A stretch of DNA of 64,000 nt, taken from positions 248,001 to 312,000 of the forward strand of contig CANMWK010000005.1 in NCBI GenBank assembly GCA_947501615.1, written 5' to 3'. This DNA comes from an uncultured Tenacibaculum sp. Lineage in GTDB: Bacteria; Bacteroidota; Bacteroidia; Flavobacteriales; Flavobacteriaceae. The notes beneath the pieces are model-generated. The model saw only the letters and a program-made list of their open reading frames with translations. It was not told the origin of the DNA and made no database searches. The position numbers were made by a program, and so were the translations under genes. Below are positions 44,863 through 53,182 of this stretch, in pieces; position 1 is the stretch's first letter, and each line of letters opens with the position of its first letter.

Positions 44863-45048
44863 GTGGGCAGGAGCTGTGGTTTACAGCCCCATACCTCTCA
44901 ACAAACTAGTTTGTTGGTAAGAGGTATTGGCTGTAAGCCATTGCCTTTTGCCTGTTGTTATCTGTTGTCTTTGTTGAGTATCAGTGACTACTCTTAAAGA
45001 TACAAAGATAACAATGGCTATGGAAGTTCTTCACAGCCTTCCAATTGT
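44860..45048. other. Gene-free stretch with a large cruciform and a minimal cassette
   Basis: 44881-44936 forms nested stems: TTACAGCC/GGCTGTAA, ACCTCT/AGAGGT and the palindrome ACAAACTAGTTTGT. It is followed by GTTATCTGT at 44957 and AAAGATAAC ending at 45012, complementary ends only 56 bases apart, with TCTTTGT and ACAAAGA inside. I read it as two degenerate attC-like sites around an extremely small cassette. Confidence 0.5.
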
Positions 45049-45235
45049 AATGGTGAGTATAAGAAATGTAGGGCAGGAGGTCTGCGATACGTTTCGGTTT
45101 GATACTAAGCCAAATATAAATATTTTGTATTTATCTTTTCAGCCGTAAATGCCAAATTTTATATTTGGCGACATGGCGGATAAGCCTAAGCCTTTTGAAA
45201 AACCTTAGACCTCCCTATGTTTTTTATACAGTGTT
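45049..45235. other. attC-like site (S18)
   Basis: AAT-GGTGAGTATAAG at the left, TTTTATACAGTGTT at the right. Member of the family at 45875/60682/37964. CAAATATA at its centre gives a minus-strand TATATTTG box, but the upstream TTG is altered to CTG. Confidence 0.82.
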
Positions 45236-45243
45236 GTACTTCG

Positions 45244-45851
45244 TTATTTTTTATCGTATTTCTTTATAAGATTAAGTAGTTTTTCATCTTTAGAGATCCC
45301 AATCCAATGTCTTGATGAAATCCCGTGATTATTTACCTGATATAGATTAGCTCCACATTTTAATAATTCCTCAATAATTTCAAAACGTAACTTATTCTGT
45401 TCTTTTTGAATTTCTCTCCAAGTTTTACCATATTCTCTTATTGCAGTAAAAATTGGGCTATTTCCATTTTTATCTTCAGGTTCGCTAATATTCATTTTGC
45501 TGTTTTTAATTAATATTAACGATACTTTACAGAGATCATGATATTCAAGAGCTATGTGTAATGCATTATATCCATATTTATTTTCCAGTTTAAATCAACA
45601 TTATTATCAATAAGATAATTTATCACATCTATTTGCTCTTTAGAGTTTCTATATTCAGATGAGCAATCTGTAGCGTTGATTAAAATGGAATCAGAATTTG
45701 AAAAATCAACAAAGCTATTAATATCGATATTATTCCTATCTATTAAATCAATCAGTTTATTTTTATCTGCTTTGTATAATGTTCTATAAAGTTTAGCTCC
45801 AATATCTTCGTCCTGATTTGTTGAAGAAAAAATGTTTTTGAACGAAACCAT
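45244..45851 (-). pseudogene. Ankyrin-repeat protein broken by a frameshift
   Basis: The frame starting at 45851 (MVSFKNIFSSTNQDED) reads ankyrin sequence up to VINYLIDNNVDLNWK and then goes out of frame near 45578-45584. In the shifted frame NKYGYNALHIALEYHD continues the repeat directly and leads into ELLKCGANLYQVNNHG and the stop at 45244. One missing A in the AAAATAAAT run explains it. Repaired, it would be about 203 residues with four ankyrin repeats, a common immunity-type protein. A sequencing error is possible. Confidence 0.75.
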
Positions 45852-45874
45852 ATCGATTTTGATTAATGTTTTAC

Positions 45875-46060
45875 AACGGTGAGTATAAGAAACGTAAGGC
45901 AGAGGGTTGGCACTAACTCCACGTTTATAACTAAGCCAAATATAATGTTTTGTGTTTATCCTCAATATTGAAACACCAAATTTTATATTTGGCGACATAG
46001 CGGATAATCCCAAACCTTTCGAACAACCTTAGACCGCCCTATGTTTTTTTATACAGTGTT
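45875..46060. other. attC-like site (S19)
   Basis: AACGGTGAGTATAAG at the left, TTTTTATACAGTGTT at the right. Inner arms CCAAATATAA / TTATATTTGGCG around CAATATTG. Carries the promoter-like pair described separately. Confidence 0.88.
45937..45965 (-). promoter_or_regulatory. Promoter-like element inside attC-like site S19
   Basis: On the minus strand TTG (45965-45963), 18 bases, then TATATTTG (45944-45937) matches the Bacteroidota consensus TTG-N17-23-TAnnTTTG. It points at the ankyrin gene, whose start is 86 bases further on. The same arrangement recurs at 60744. Confidence 0.6.
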
Positions 46061-46074
46061 AGGGGCTGTGTATT

Positions 46075-47037
46075 TTATTTAGAAACTCTATTTTTAAACA
46101 AAGTAATTTTATTTTGATCTCCTAATTCTATTAGGTGTTCAAGTATATTTTGTTTTAATTCTGATGGTAATTTTGCTATATCATCTTTTCTTTTTTTATA
46201 AAAGTCATGTCCAGAAAACAGCCTAGCCATACCATGTTTATGCTCATCAGTCAAATTGGATGTATTATCAATTGCTGTAAGTTTTTCTACAGAAAGTCTT
46301 AGAAGCATTTGTTCTGGTATCATCTCATAGGTGGGAAATCCATTCCATACCCCAAATCCACAACCAAAAAGCTTATAAAGTTTTAGAATCAAGTTTTTCT
46401 CATCCTCAATTTCTATTATCAATTCGGAGTATATTTTATCATACTCGAACTCATAATTATTCTCAATCGCTTTTATTATAGATTTAGGTAATTTATTTAT
46501 CCAATTCTCATATTGAACTCTATATTTTTCTTCTTCGATTAAAGCATTATTGTATTCGGTTAAAGGCTTATCAATCCCTAGGTCATTAAGCCATTCTAAT
46601 AGTCCAATATGATTTTTTAGTTGAGCATCTTCCTTCCATTTTTCTTTCCATCTAATTTGGATACTGCCCATATACTCAATAAAGTGGTTCTCTCCACTTT
46701 TAGTTGTAAAGTCAAAAATATAACTTCCACTATCTAAAACATGACCTAATGGCTCTGTTGTTATATCAAGTTTTTCGCCTGCTGTTTTGATTTGATCCTC
46801 TTTATCTAAAACAGCAACTACATTAAAATCAATTTTACCAATTTCAATTTTTCTTTCAGATATCGTTATTTTTTCTGTTTGATCAATTAAGTTACTTAAA
46901 TCAAAAGGTTGGGGATTAGGTAATTTGCTGTTGAAAAAATCCATTACATCAGGACTCACTAGTGTTTTATTACCATCTTTTTCGATTAGAGTCCAATCAG
47001 TCTTTTTATTAAATAAGCGTTTTATCCGGTTTTTCAT
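46075..47037 (-). CDS. Hypothetical protein
   Basis: 320 residues from the ATG at 47037; the frame continues 14 codons into the recombination site, which I exclude. Soluble, charged, no signal peptide. Features include DSGSYIFDFTTKSGENHFIEYMGSIQIRWKEKW and a helical second half (EYNNALIEEEKYRVQYENWINKLP). No family recognised. The cassette ends are GTTAGGGGC and GCCTCTAAC (one mismatch). Confidence 0.65.
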   Translation of the reverse strand: MKNRIKRLFNKKTDWTLIEKDGNKTLVSPDVMDFFNSKLPNPQPFDLSNLIDQTEKITISERKIEIGKIDFNVVAVLDKEDQIKTAGEKLDITTEPLGHVLDSGSYIFDFTTKSGENHFIEYMGSIQIRWKEKWKEDAQLKNHIGLLEWLNDLGIDKPLTEYNNALIEEEKYRVQYENWINKLPKSIIKAIENNYEFEYDKIYSELIIEIEDEKNLILKLYKLFGCGFGVWNGFPTYEMIPEQMLLRLSVEKLTAIDNTSNLTDEHKHGMARLFSGHDFYKKRKDDIAKLPSELKQNILEHLIELGDQNKITLFKNRVSK

Positions 47038-47044
47038 TGCCTCT

Positions 47045-47166
47045 AACGTTAGTGTAAGATTATTTGCGCAGTTAAGCAACTAATCTAGCAAATAAAAATC
47101 TAATAGAAAATTCGAGAAGATTTTCGTAAATAGGTTAGTGCAAAGCAATTAATTTTATACATTGTT
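47045..47166. other. attC-like site (S20)
   Basis: AACGTTAGTGTAAG at the left, TTTTATACATTGTT at the right. The interior is direct kin of 62340 (GTTAAGCAACTAATCTAGCAA, GCAATTAATTTTATAC). Confidence 0.85.
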
Positions 47167-47197
47167 GGCAACTGGCTTTAATTCTTAAATAAAAAAA

Positions 47198-47240
47198 ATC
47201 ACAGTAATTATAGAATATTTTACTGTGATTATTAGAAATA
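47198..47240 (-). terminator. Rho-independent terminator inside a cassette
   Basis: ATCACAGTAA and TTACTGTGAT form a 10-bp stem. On the minus strand the hairpin is followed by a long T-run. It ends the SDR/NTF2 operon before the cassette end. Confidence 0.88.
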
Positions 47241-47265
47241 ATATGAATCTGTTAAAAGAATTTAA

Positions 47266-47631
47266 TCATAGGTTATCATAATTATCGGCTTTGAAGAAAC
47301 CTGTTATATCCTTTAACCTGTTATTCTCAACCAGTGCAAAACTGGTTCCATCATCAACAATTTCATTCTTATCATTTAGTGTATCCCATTTTACAAGATA
47401 TCTTTCATGATGAGCCAATACATTTGTTGGTGCAAATGATGTTCCCGGGTATTGCTCTTGAAATTGATCTATATAATCTGATATCTGGGCAAGACCCTTG
47501 GCTTGAAAAATAGGGTCAGTATATTTAAAATCGTCACTTATAAATTTTTGTAATTTTTGATCTCTTTCGGTACGATCAGTTAATGTCCAAACATTGCACC
47601 AGGCATCCCATAATTCTTTAAAATTTGTCAT
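47266..47631 (-). CDS. NTF2/SnoaL-like fold protein
   Basis: 121 residues. LWDAWCNVWTLTDRTERDQKLQKFISDDFKYTDPIFQAKGLAQISDYIDQFQ is the SnoaL/NTF2-like cone fold; it closes with DGTSFALVENNRLKDITGFF. Such proteins are small hydrolases, isomerases or binding proteins. Second gene after the SDR (12 bases), followed by a terminator, so they form a two-gene operon under the divergent HxlR regulator. Confidence 0.82.
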   Translation of the reverse strand: MTNFKELWDAWCNVWTLTDRTERDQKLQKFISDDFKYTDPIFQAKGLAQISDYIDQFQEQYPGTSFAPTNVLAHHERYLVKWDTLNDKNEIVDDGTSFALVENNRLKDITGFFKADNYDNL

Positions 47632-47643
47632 ATTTAATTGTAT

Positions 47644-48510
47644 TTAGTTAATTCTTGTTTCTAATAAAGATTCCATTTTATAGGCCTGCAAGGAACCATC
47701 TTGTATTGGCTGAGTCAATTCATTTACCTTGTCAGCTCCAAGAGGTATTCCAACTGTAGTACGTGTTGGTCTAGAACCTTGTGGCATTTCAGCTAGTTTT
47801 AAATATGCTTCAGCAACTAAATTTGGTTTTGGCATATCATCAGATTGCATTAGTACAGCAAATCCTTCTAACATACCATTAAAAATTGATTGTAATTCTG
47901 AGTTTTCAGATAATATCTCTGTTCTTGCTTCTGGTGAGAATGACCCTCCTAAGTTTGTCGCAAATGGACCTGGTTCTACAATAATTGCTTCGACACCAGT
48001 AGGAGCTAATTCATACTTTAAACTTTGAGTGTATGCCTCTACAGCTGCTTTAGATGCTCCGTAAGTTGCTGCAAAAGGCGCGAACACTCTACCATATGCT
48101 GAAGTAGTATTAATAATTAGTCCTTTGCCTTCTTTACGCATATTAGGAAGTACAGCTTGAATTGTTCTTATTGCGCCGTAATAATTTACATTCATTAGTT
48201 GGTTTGCTTGTTCTACACTAAATGCTTCTGCAACTCCCATATGCATAATTCCTGCATTGTTTATTAGGACATCTATAGTTCCTGCTTCAGCAAGAATAGA
48301 AGAAATAGCTTCGCTAACTGATGAGTCAGTTGAAACATCCATAGATACAACTTTTATATTAGAAGAGTAGTCTTCTAAATCTTTTTTTATCGACTCATTT
48401 TTTTGAGATTTTCTCATTGTAGCATATACCGTATAATCATTATCAGCAAAGTGTTGAGCTGCAAGTAAGCCAAATCCGCTACTACTACCTGTTATTATTA
48501 CTTTTTTCAT
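47644..48510 (-). CDS. Short-chain dehydrogenase/reductase (SDR)
   Basis: 288 residues. The NAD(P) motif TGSSSGFG lies at residues 7-14, NNAG at about 87-90, and catalytic Tyr/Lys in TYGASK; the Ser is in INTTSAYG. The classical SDR fold is complete. Cytoplasmic oxidoreductase with unknown substrate. Its promoter has TTG, 20 bases, TATATTTG (48563-48556) on the minus strand, with the -33 box inside the HxlR operator. Confidence 0.93.
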   Translation of the reverse strand: MKKVIITGSSSGFGLLAAQHFADNDYTVYATMRKSQKNESIKKDLEDYSSNIKVVSMDVSTDSSVSEAISSILAEAGTIDVLINNAGIMHMGVAEAFSVEQANQLMNVNYYGAIRTIQAVLPNMRKEGKGLIINTTSAYGRVFAPFAATYGASKAAVEAYTQSLKYELAPTGVEAIIVEPGPFATNLGGSFSPEARTEILSENSELQSIFNGMLEGFAVLMQSDDMPKPNLVAEAYLKLAEMPQGSRPTRTTVGIPLGADKVNELTQPIQDGSLQAYKMESLLETRIN

Positions 48511-48555
48511 TTTATTGAGTTTATATGTTAATATTTATCACTTGTAATCCGCAAG

Positions 48556-48619
48556 CAAATATACGAGCATTACTTGCATTACGCAAGTAAAATACATGTT
48601 AATTTCATTTTGCAAGTAA
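48556..48619. promoter_or_regulatory. Divergent promoters with HxlR operator repeat
   Basis: TTACTTGC-N5-GCAAGTAA at 48570-48590 is a perfect inverted repeat covering the -33 box of the SDR promoter. A further half site GCAAGTAA at 48612-48619 overlaps the TTG (48610-48612) of the hxlR promoter, whose TACCTTTG is at 48634-48641 (spacing 21). This fits repression of both directions by the HxlR protein. Confidence 0.78.
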
Positions 48620-48669
48620 TAATTTAATTTTTGTACCTTTGTATTTCAAAATTTAAAGGCAGTAATAAA

Positions 48670-49095
48670 ATGAAAACCAAATTTAGATGTAGCTGTCCTA
48701 TAACTTCTACGGTAGATATTATAGGAGATAAATGGACATTAATTATTGTTAAGCAGATGCTGACTGAAGGGAGAAAAACTTTTAAGGATTTTATTGAAAG
48801 TGAAGAGGCTATTGCCAGTAATATTTTGTCTTCAAGATTAAAAATGCTTGAAGAATTCAAAATTATCACAAAAGAAAAACTACCAGATAATAAAAAAACA
48901 AATATTTATACCTTAACCAATAAAGGTGTTGACTTAATGCCAATAATAGCAGAATTATCTATTTGGAGTGATAAACACGTTAGAGAGTTTCATTCAGAAC
49001 TATATTCTGGCGAGGCACTTGATATTGTAAAAAATAATAAAGAAGGTTTTATTCAAAAGACAATTGAAGACTATAAGTTAGAAAATTGGAAATAG
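48670..49095 (+). CDS. HxlR-family transcriptional regulator
   Basis: 141 residues from the ATG at 48670; the open frame extends 13 codons upstream, but those lie across the promoter. CPITSTVDIIGDKWTLIIVKQML is the family signature, with the conserved Cys near the N-terminus that can sense thiol stress, and the winged helix runs to about residue 95. Divergent from the SDR gene with shared operators, all within one cassette (47164-49178). Confidence 0.92.
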   Translation: MKTKFRCSCPITSTVDIIGDKWTLIIVKQMLTEGRKTFKDFIESEEAIASNILSSRLKMLEEFKIITKEKLPDNKKTNIYTLTNKGVDLMPIIAELSIWSDKHVREFHSELYSGEALDIVKNNKEGFIQKTIEDYKLENWK

Positions 49096-49175
49096 AGCGA
49101 AGTTTATTTTATAGTTATACTAACATCCGAAAAGTCAATTTAATTCTAGATAATGAAATTTTTCAGCTTGTTGCC

Positions 49176-49619
49176 AACGTTCCAACTAAAGAGTGTTGCT
49201 TTAGTTTAGCGTAAATTTAGTAAAAATGACGGACTTTAGTTCGTCCGAGTGATTTTCCCAAGTGGGAAAATCCGCCCGCAATGCTTTTTAGTTATTGTTA
49301 AAGCGTGTTTTTTTTATCAGCTCGAACCATTTAAATATGCCGCAGTAAAAAGTTTTTCAATTTTTCATTCCAATTCCGTCCTGTTTTACTGCCTTAAAAG
49401 CACAGAGAAAGTATATAAGATTTCACAGGTCTTTAATCAGTCAAAAAGTTTATAGATTAGCCTAAAAAAAAGCGGTTTTTAATCCGTTTTACTCCGCAAA
49501 AATTCCATTCTGCTTATTTTTTCATCGCTTTTTTTTCTTTGTATTAAGCACTAGATTATAAAAATCAGCCTAATTTATCCGCTGTTATTTCATCAAGCTT
49601 TATTATGCGCTTTAACGTT
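49176..49619. repeat. 440-bp unit A2: attC-like site plus ORF-less cassette
   Basis: Site 49176-49299 (124 bp), ORF-less cassette 49297-49616 bounded by GTTAAAGCG and GCGCTTTAAC. The left neighbour ends TTGTTGCCAAC, pairing with GTTGGCAAC at 47164. A frame of 68 codons starting GTG at 49249 spans site and cassette but is not conserved in all copies. Confidence 0.92.
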
Positions 49620-49672
49620 GAGTATATGAAGCGTAGCATCCCAAAGGGTGCTATGATTTTATATACAGTGTT
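49614..49672. other. attC-like site (S22)
   Basis: 59 bp: AACGTTGAGTATATGAAGCG at the left, TATATACAGTGTT at the right, with the central hairpin TAGCATCCC-AA-AGGGTGCTA. Size and symmetry are close to a textbook attC. Confidence 0.9.
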
Positions 49673-49682
49673 GTAGCAAGTT

Positions 49683-50141
49683 TTATAATTCATAACTTAA
49701 CTTTGGTCCAGCAAAATCAAATTTATTTTTTTTATAAAATTTCATTGCTCTTGAGTTATTACTTGAAGGTGCAGTAACAGCTATCCTCATCCATTTTTTT
49801 TCTAATCCAATTTTTTTAGCTTCTTCGATTAAGAGAACTCCTATTTTTTCACTTCTGTGCTCAGGCAAAACATATAACTCATCTATTAAACCATATTTTC
49901 CTCCACAGTATATAGCTTGAGATTCTGATAGAGTTATTAATCCAATGATGTTATTGTTTTCAGATGCTTTTAAAATTACATAATTATTATTTTTAACAAA
50001 ATCTGAGATTAATTCTTCAGTTACATAATGGTTACATTCTTTTTCCTCACCTAATTCTAAATATAACCTCTTCAACAATTCAGCTACGTCTAATATATCT
50101 GTAGTATCAATTTTTTTAATTATAATATTTTTTTCTCGCAT
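49683..50141 (-). CDS. GNAT-family N-acetyltransferase
   Basis: 152 residues. The acetyl-CoA motif is YGLIDELYVLPEHRSEKIGVLLIEEAKKIG, with the second arginine/glycine of RxxGxG/A replaced (RSEKIG); a typical NNSRAMKFYKKNKF follows. Acetylates an unknown amine in the cytoplasm. Acetyltransferases are frequent integron cargo. The cassette ends match over 10 bases: GTTGTAGCAA and TTGCTACAAC. Confidence 0.9.
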   Translation of the reverse strand: MREKNIIIKKIDTTDILDVAELLKRLYLELGEEKECNHYVTEELISDFVKNNNYVILKASENNNIIGLITLSESQAIYCGGKYGLIDELYVLPEHRSEKIGVLLIEEAKKIGLEKKWMRIAVTAPSSNNSRAMKFYKKNKFDFAGPKLSYEL

Positions 50142-50160
50142 CTAATATTCAATTTGCTAC

Positions 50161-50606
50161 AACGTTCCAACTAAAGAGTGTTGCTTTAGTTTAGCGTAAA
50201 TTTAGTAAAAAAGACGGACTTTAGTTCGTCTTCGTGATTTTCCCAAGTGGGAAAATCCGCCCGCAATGCTTTTTAGTTATTGTTAAAGCGCGTTTATTTT
50301 ATCAGCTCGAACCATTTAAATATGCGGCAGTAAAAAGTTTTTCAATTTTTCATTCAGATTCCGTCCTGTTTTATTGCCTTAAAAAGCATAGAGAAAGTAT
50401 ATAAGATTTCACAGGTCTTTAATCAGTCAAAAAATTTATAGACTAGCGTAAAAAAAGCGATTTTTTAATCCGTTTTACTCCGCAAAAACTCCATGTAGCT
50501 TATTTTTCTCATCGCTTTTTTTTCTTTGTATCAAGCACTAGATTTTAAAAATTAGCCTAATTTATCCGCTGTTATTTCATCAAGCTTTATTATGCGCTTT
50601 AACGTT
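50161..50606. repeat. 440-bp unit A3: attC-like site plus ORF-less cassette
   Basis: Site 50161-50284 (124 bp), ORF-less cassette 50282-50603 bounded by GTTAAAGCGC and GCGCTTTAAC. Small indels relative to A2 (extra A after GCCTTAAA) break the open frame seen there. Confidence 0.92.
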
Positions 50607-50786
50607 AAATATATAGCAAGTTGGGCAGAAAATGAGCGATTATTTTCGGTTTAACCACAAGCCAAATCTTTTTATTTTGTTTTAATTTTTCTCTTTTAAT
50701 ACCAAATCAAAAGATTTGGCGACTTTGCAAATAGATAATAACCTTTAGGTTAAACACTAATTGCCCTATTTGTTATATATAGTGTT
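50601..50786. other. attC-like site (S24)
   Basis: AACGTTAAATATATAGCAAG at the left, TGTTATATATAGTGTT at the right. Inner arms AGCCAAATC / GATTTGGCGAC. Confidence 0.85.
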
Positions 50787-50800
50787 GTGCGTTTGGCTTT

Positions 50801-51697
50801 TTACATCATTAAATTTTGAACGAATTCTGTTATTTCAGGAATATTCTCATATAATCCTTTTCCAGCCACAGAAGCAGAAACCTTTCCTAACCAACCAGTC
50901 ATTTTTGAGCCTAATGAAGTTTTGTTTTTATCAGTCATTATCTCTTTTAACTCAATTATATCTTCATTTTCTACTCCTAAATCAGTAAGCTTTTTTTCAT
51001 CTTGAATAGAAATAGAAACTGTATTTATTTGCTAGATATTAACTCCTGATGCAATATTCGTGGGGTTATTATTTCCATAAATATTTGTGGTAATGATATT
51101 TTGTACTTTTTCATTATTTTCTTCACTCATCTTATATTCATCTAAAAGGCCAGGGAATTGTTCATCCAATTCCATTAGTATATCTAATAATTTCTGTTTG
51201 GTCTGTTCTAATACATTTTGATATTGCACTTTTCCAACTACTCTACTGGCATTTCTTACTACACCTCGATATTGGTCAATTTGTTCCTGATATAAGTTCG
51301 CTAACATTTCTACCATTGGAGTAGGTAGATAAATATAGCCTTTTACTCCCTCAACATTTTCAATTTGTTGTTCTACAATTGAAATAGGTTCAACAATTCT
51401 ATGATGATTCATTGTGTCCTTTGCTTTTTCTCCAAAGCTATCAGGTATAGATACTGGGATTTTTTGAACTCTTCCAAAAGGCAACTCAATTGTCATACTG
51501 ATTGTACTCCAGATTTTTCGGTATGGCGGTAAAAAATCATCTTCAAATTCGTATCCTTTTAATTCTTTTTTTAACCAGTTTTTTAGAATATCATTCTTTA
51601 TCTGGTTTTCAACAAGCTTTGTTCTAGTTAACCCTTGAGACAGACTAATATTATCAAAAGCTAAATCTTTTATTAATTGTTTTATTATTTTGGTTTT
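50801..51697 (-). pseudogene. AbiTii-domain abortive-infection gene, inactivated
   Basis: Open frame from 51697 with DLAFDNISLSQGLTRTKLV, LKNWLKKELKGYEFEDD and LPPYRKIWSTISMTIELPFG, the AbiTii N-terminal pattern, through NPTNIASGVNI to an amber TAG at 51034-51032. The same frame then continues QINTVSISIQDEKKL, DLGVENEDIIELKEIM, KMTGWLGKVSASVAG to a TAA at 50801, the expected AbiTii tail. No ATG or GTG exists before the domain: the first ATG (51496) would remove 67 residues, and an in-frame TAA is at 51700. CAG to TAG and a lost start codon are the likely lesions. Cassette ends GTTGTGCG/CGCACAAC. Confidence 0.75.
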
Positions 51698-51710
51698 TTA
51701 GCTGACGCAC

Positions 51711-51899
51711 AACGGTTAGGCTAAGGTTAGTACGGGATCAAATTAGTGTTTAATTTCGGGTAAAGCGATTAGCCAAAACTTTTTATTTTGTTTTATCTTT
51801 TTCTATTCTAAAGCCAAATCAAAAGATTTGGCGGACTTTATAAAAATACACTAAACTTTGAATTAAGTACCAAAACCCGTATTAATTTTAGCCATTGTT
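51711..51899. other. attC-like site (S25)
   Basis: AACGGTTAGGCTAAGGTTAG at the left, TTTTAGCCATTGTT at the right: GGCTAA pairs with TTAGCC. Then TACGGG / CCCGTA, TTAGCCAAA and the hairpin GCCAAATC-4-GATTTGGC. Same family as 59654 and (inverted) 40197. Confidence 0.9.
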
Positions 51900-51912
51900 G
51901 TGCGTTCGTTTT

Positions 51913-53151
51913 TTATTTGTCAATGTTAGGTTCAGGTAATTCAAGTAAATCACTTGAACTAATTGAATTACCAGCAATTCCTTTGATGTCTCCAAACATT
52001 GCGTTTATGTTTTCTTGAACAACCCAAATTTGCTTTTCTCTTTCTCCCCATATTCTGAAAGTTGCCTTTTTTTCTGAGTTTAGTTGTTGAATCATTCCGT
52101 CATAATTTTCAATTATACGTTTAACTTTTTGTATGAAATCATTTCCAGTTAAATAGCTATAAAGAAGCTCCATTTTATCTCCTTTATTTTCTTGAACAGT
52201 TATTACTGATTGAGCTTTTAGTAGCATTTCCCTTAACACTTTAGTTAGACTTTTGACTTCATTAAAGTGACAAATCCATACTCCATCTTTGAAATCAAAT
52301 CGATTAAGGTCATTTGGTAATGTTTGAGTAACTAAAACTGCAACATCTCCTTTAACTCTAACTTGGTCTTGTTTCAGTTTTTCAATCCATTTTTTATCGA
52401 AGTTTTTAGTTCGTTTACTTTCAAAGACTATTTTTCCACATTCCACTTGGTTAGGATTTATAACAGTTTGAATTACATCAGCTCCGTTTATTCCCTTAGG
52501 AACCTCTGAAATATTATCAAATGGAAAAGCTGAATTTAAAAGTTCTTCTAAAGCTAATTCCTGAACTTCTCCTTGCAGTTGCATTGAGCCTTGTTCAGCT
52601 TTTCTTTTCATTTCCTCAATTAGTTTTTTTTGTTCGTCTAATTGTTTTTGATATTCTTTCTCTTTTAACTGATTAGCTTCTCTTTCTTTAATCCTTCCTT
52701 TTTCTTCTATTTCTTTCTGTTTTTCAAGAAGTTGTTTTTGAATGTTTAATTCTTGTTCTTCTGCTTTTTCTTTTAGTTCATTTTCACGTTTTAAAAGGTC
52801 AAGTTCCTTGGATTTTAACTTCCTGTTTTCTTCTTTCTTTTTTTCATTTTCTTCTTGAAGAGCTTTTAATTGAAGTTCAAAATTTTCTTTAGTTTGATTT
52901 TGAATTTTTTCCTTTTCTATTGCAATTTTTTGTTCTAATTTTTCTTTGAATAATTCGTTTTCCTTTTCCTTTTTTTCAGCAAACTCTTCCTTTTCTTTTT
53001 CAAGTTTTGCTTTTTCATTATTAAACACCTTAGCTTGTTCTGCAACCTTTTTTTCAAACTCAGCTTTAAAGTGAGCTTGTAATTGACCACTTAATGCTTC
53101 TTCTACATCAAAGTTATGTCCGCAATTGGGGCATTTAATTTTATCGTTCAT
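51913..53151 (-). CDS. DUF2130 protein (zinc ribbon, coiled coil, nuclease-like core)
   Basis: 412 residues from the ATG at 53151; eleven further codons upstream overlap the recombination site. The N-terminus IKCPNCGHNFDVEEALSGQ is a zinc-ribbon-like start, here with one CPxCG pair. A very long charged coiled coil spans about 25-200. The DUF2130 core (about 205-400) contains VECGKIVFESKRTKNFDKKWIEKLKQD, an E-x-K arrangement like PD-(D/E)XK nucleases, and DVAVLVTQ. The family is RmuC-like and its role is not established. Cassette ends GTTGTGCG/CGCACAAC. Confidence 0.88.
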   Translation of the reverse strand: MNDKIKCPNCGHNFDVEEALSGQLQAHFKAEFEKKVAEQAKVFNNEKAKLEKEKEEFAEKKEKENELFKEKLEQKIAIEKEKIQNQTKENFELQLKALQEENEKKKEENRKLKSKELDLLKRENELKEKAEEQELNIQKQLLEKQKEIEEKGRIKEREANQLKEKEYQKQLDEQKKLIEEMKRKAEQGSMQLQGEVQELALEELLNSAFPFDNISEVPKGINGADVIQTVINPNQVECGKIVFESKRTKNFDKKWIEKLKQDQVRVKGDVAVLVTQTLPNDLNRFDFKDGVWICHFNEVKSLTKVLREMLLKAQSVITVQENKGDKMELLYSYLTGNDFIQKVKRIIENYDGMIQQLNSEKKATFRIWGEREKQIWVVQENINAMFGDIKGIAGNSISSSDLLELPEPNIDK

Positions 53152-53182
53152 AGTTTTTAGTTTTTTTTGGGGAATGACGCAC

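Noticed and set aside
47729..48028. 99-codon plus-strand frame
   Set aside because: Antisense shadow of the SDR gene, no family resemblance.
49249..49455. Conserved 68-codon frame starting FPSGKIRPQC in the 440-bp units (also 58411, 59289, 60318)
   Set aside because: It starts with GTG inside the hairpin of the recombination site, and single-base insertions break it in A1, A3 and A5. Conservation follows the DNA repeat, not a protein.
50761..50988. 75-codon plus-strand frame
   Set aside because: Antisense to the C-terminal part of the AbiTii pseudogene and starting in the recombination site.
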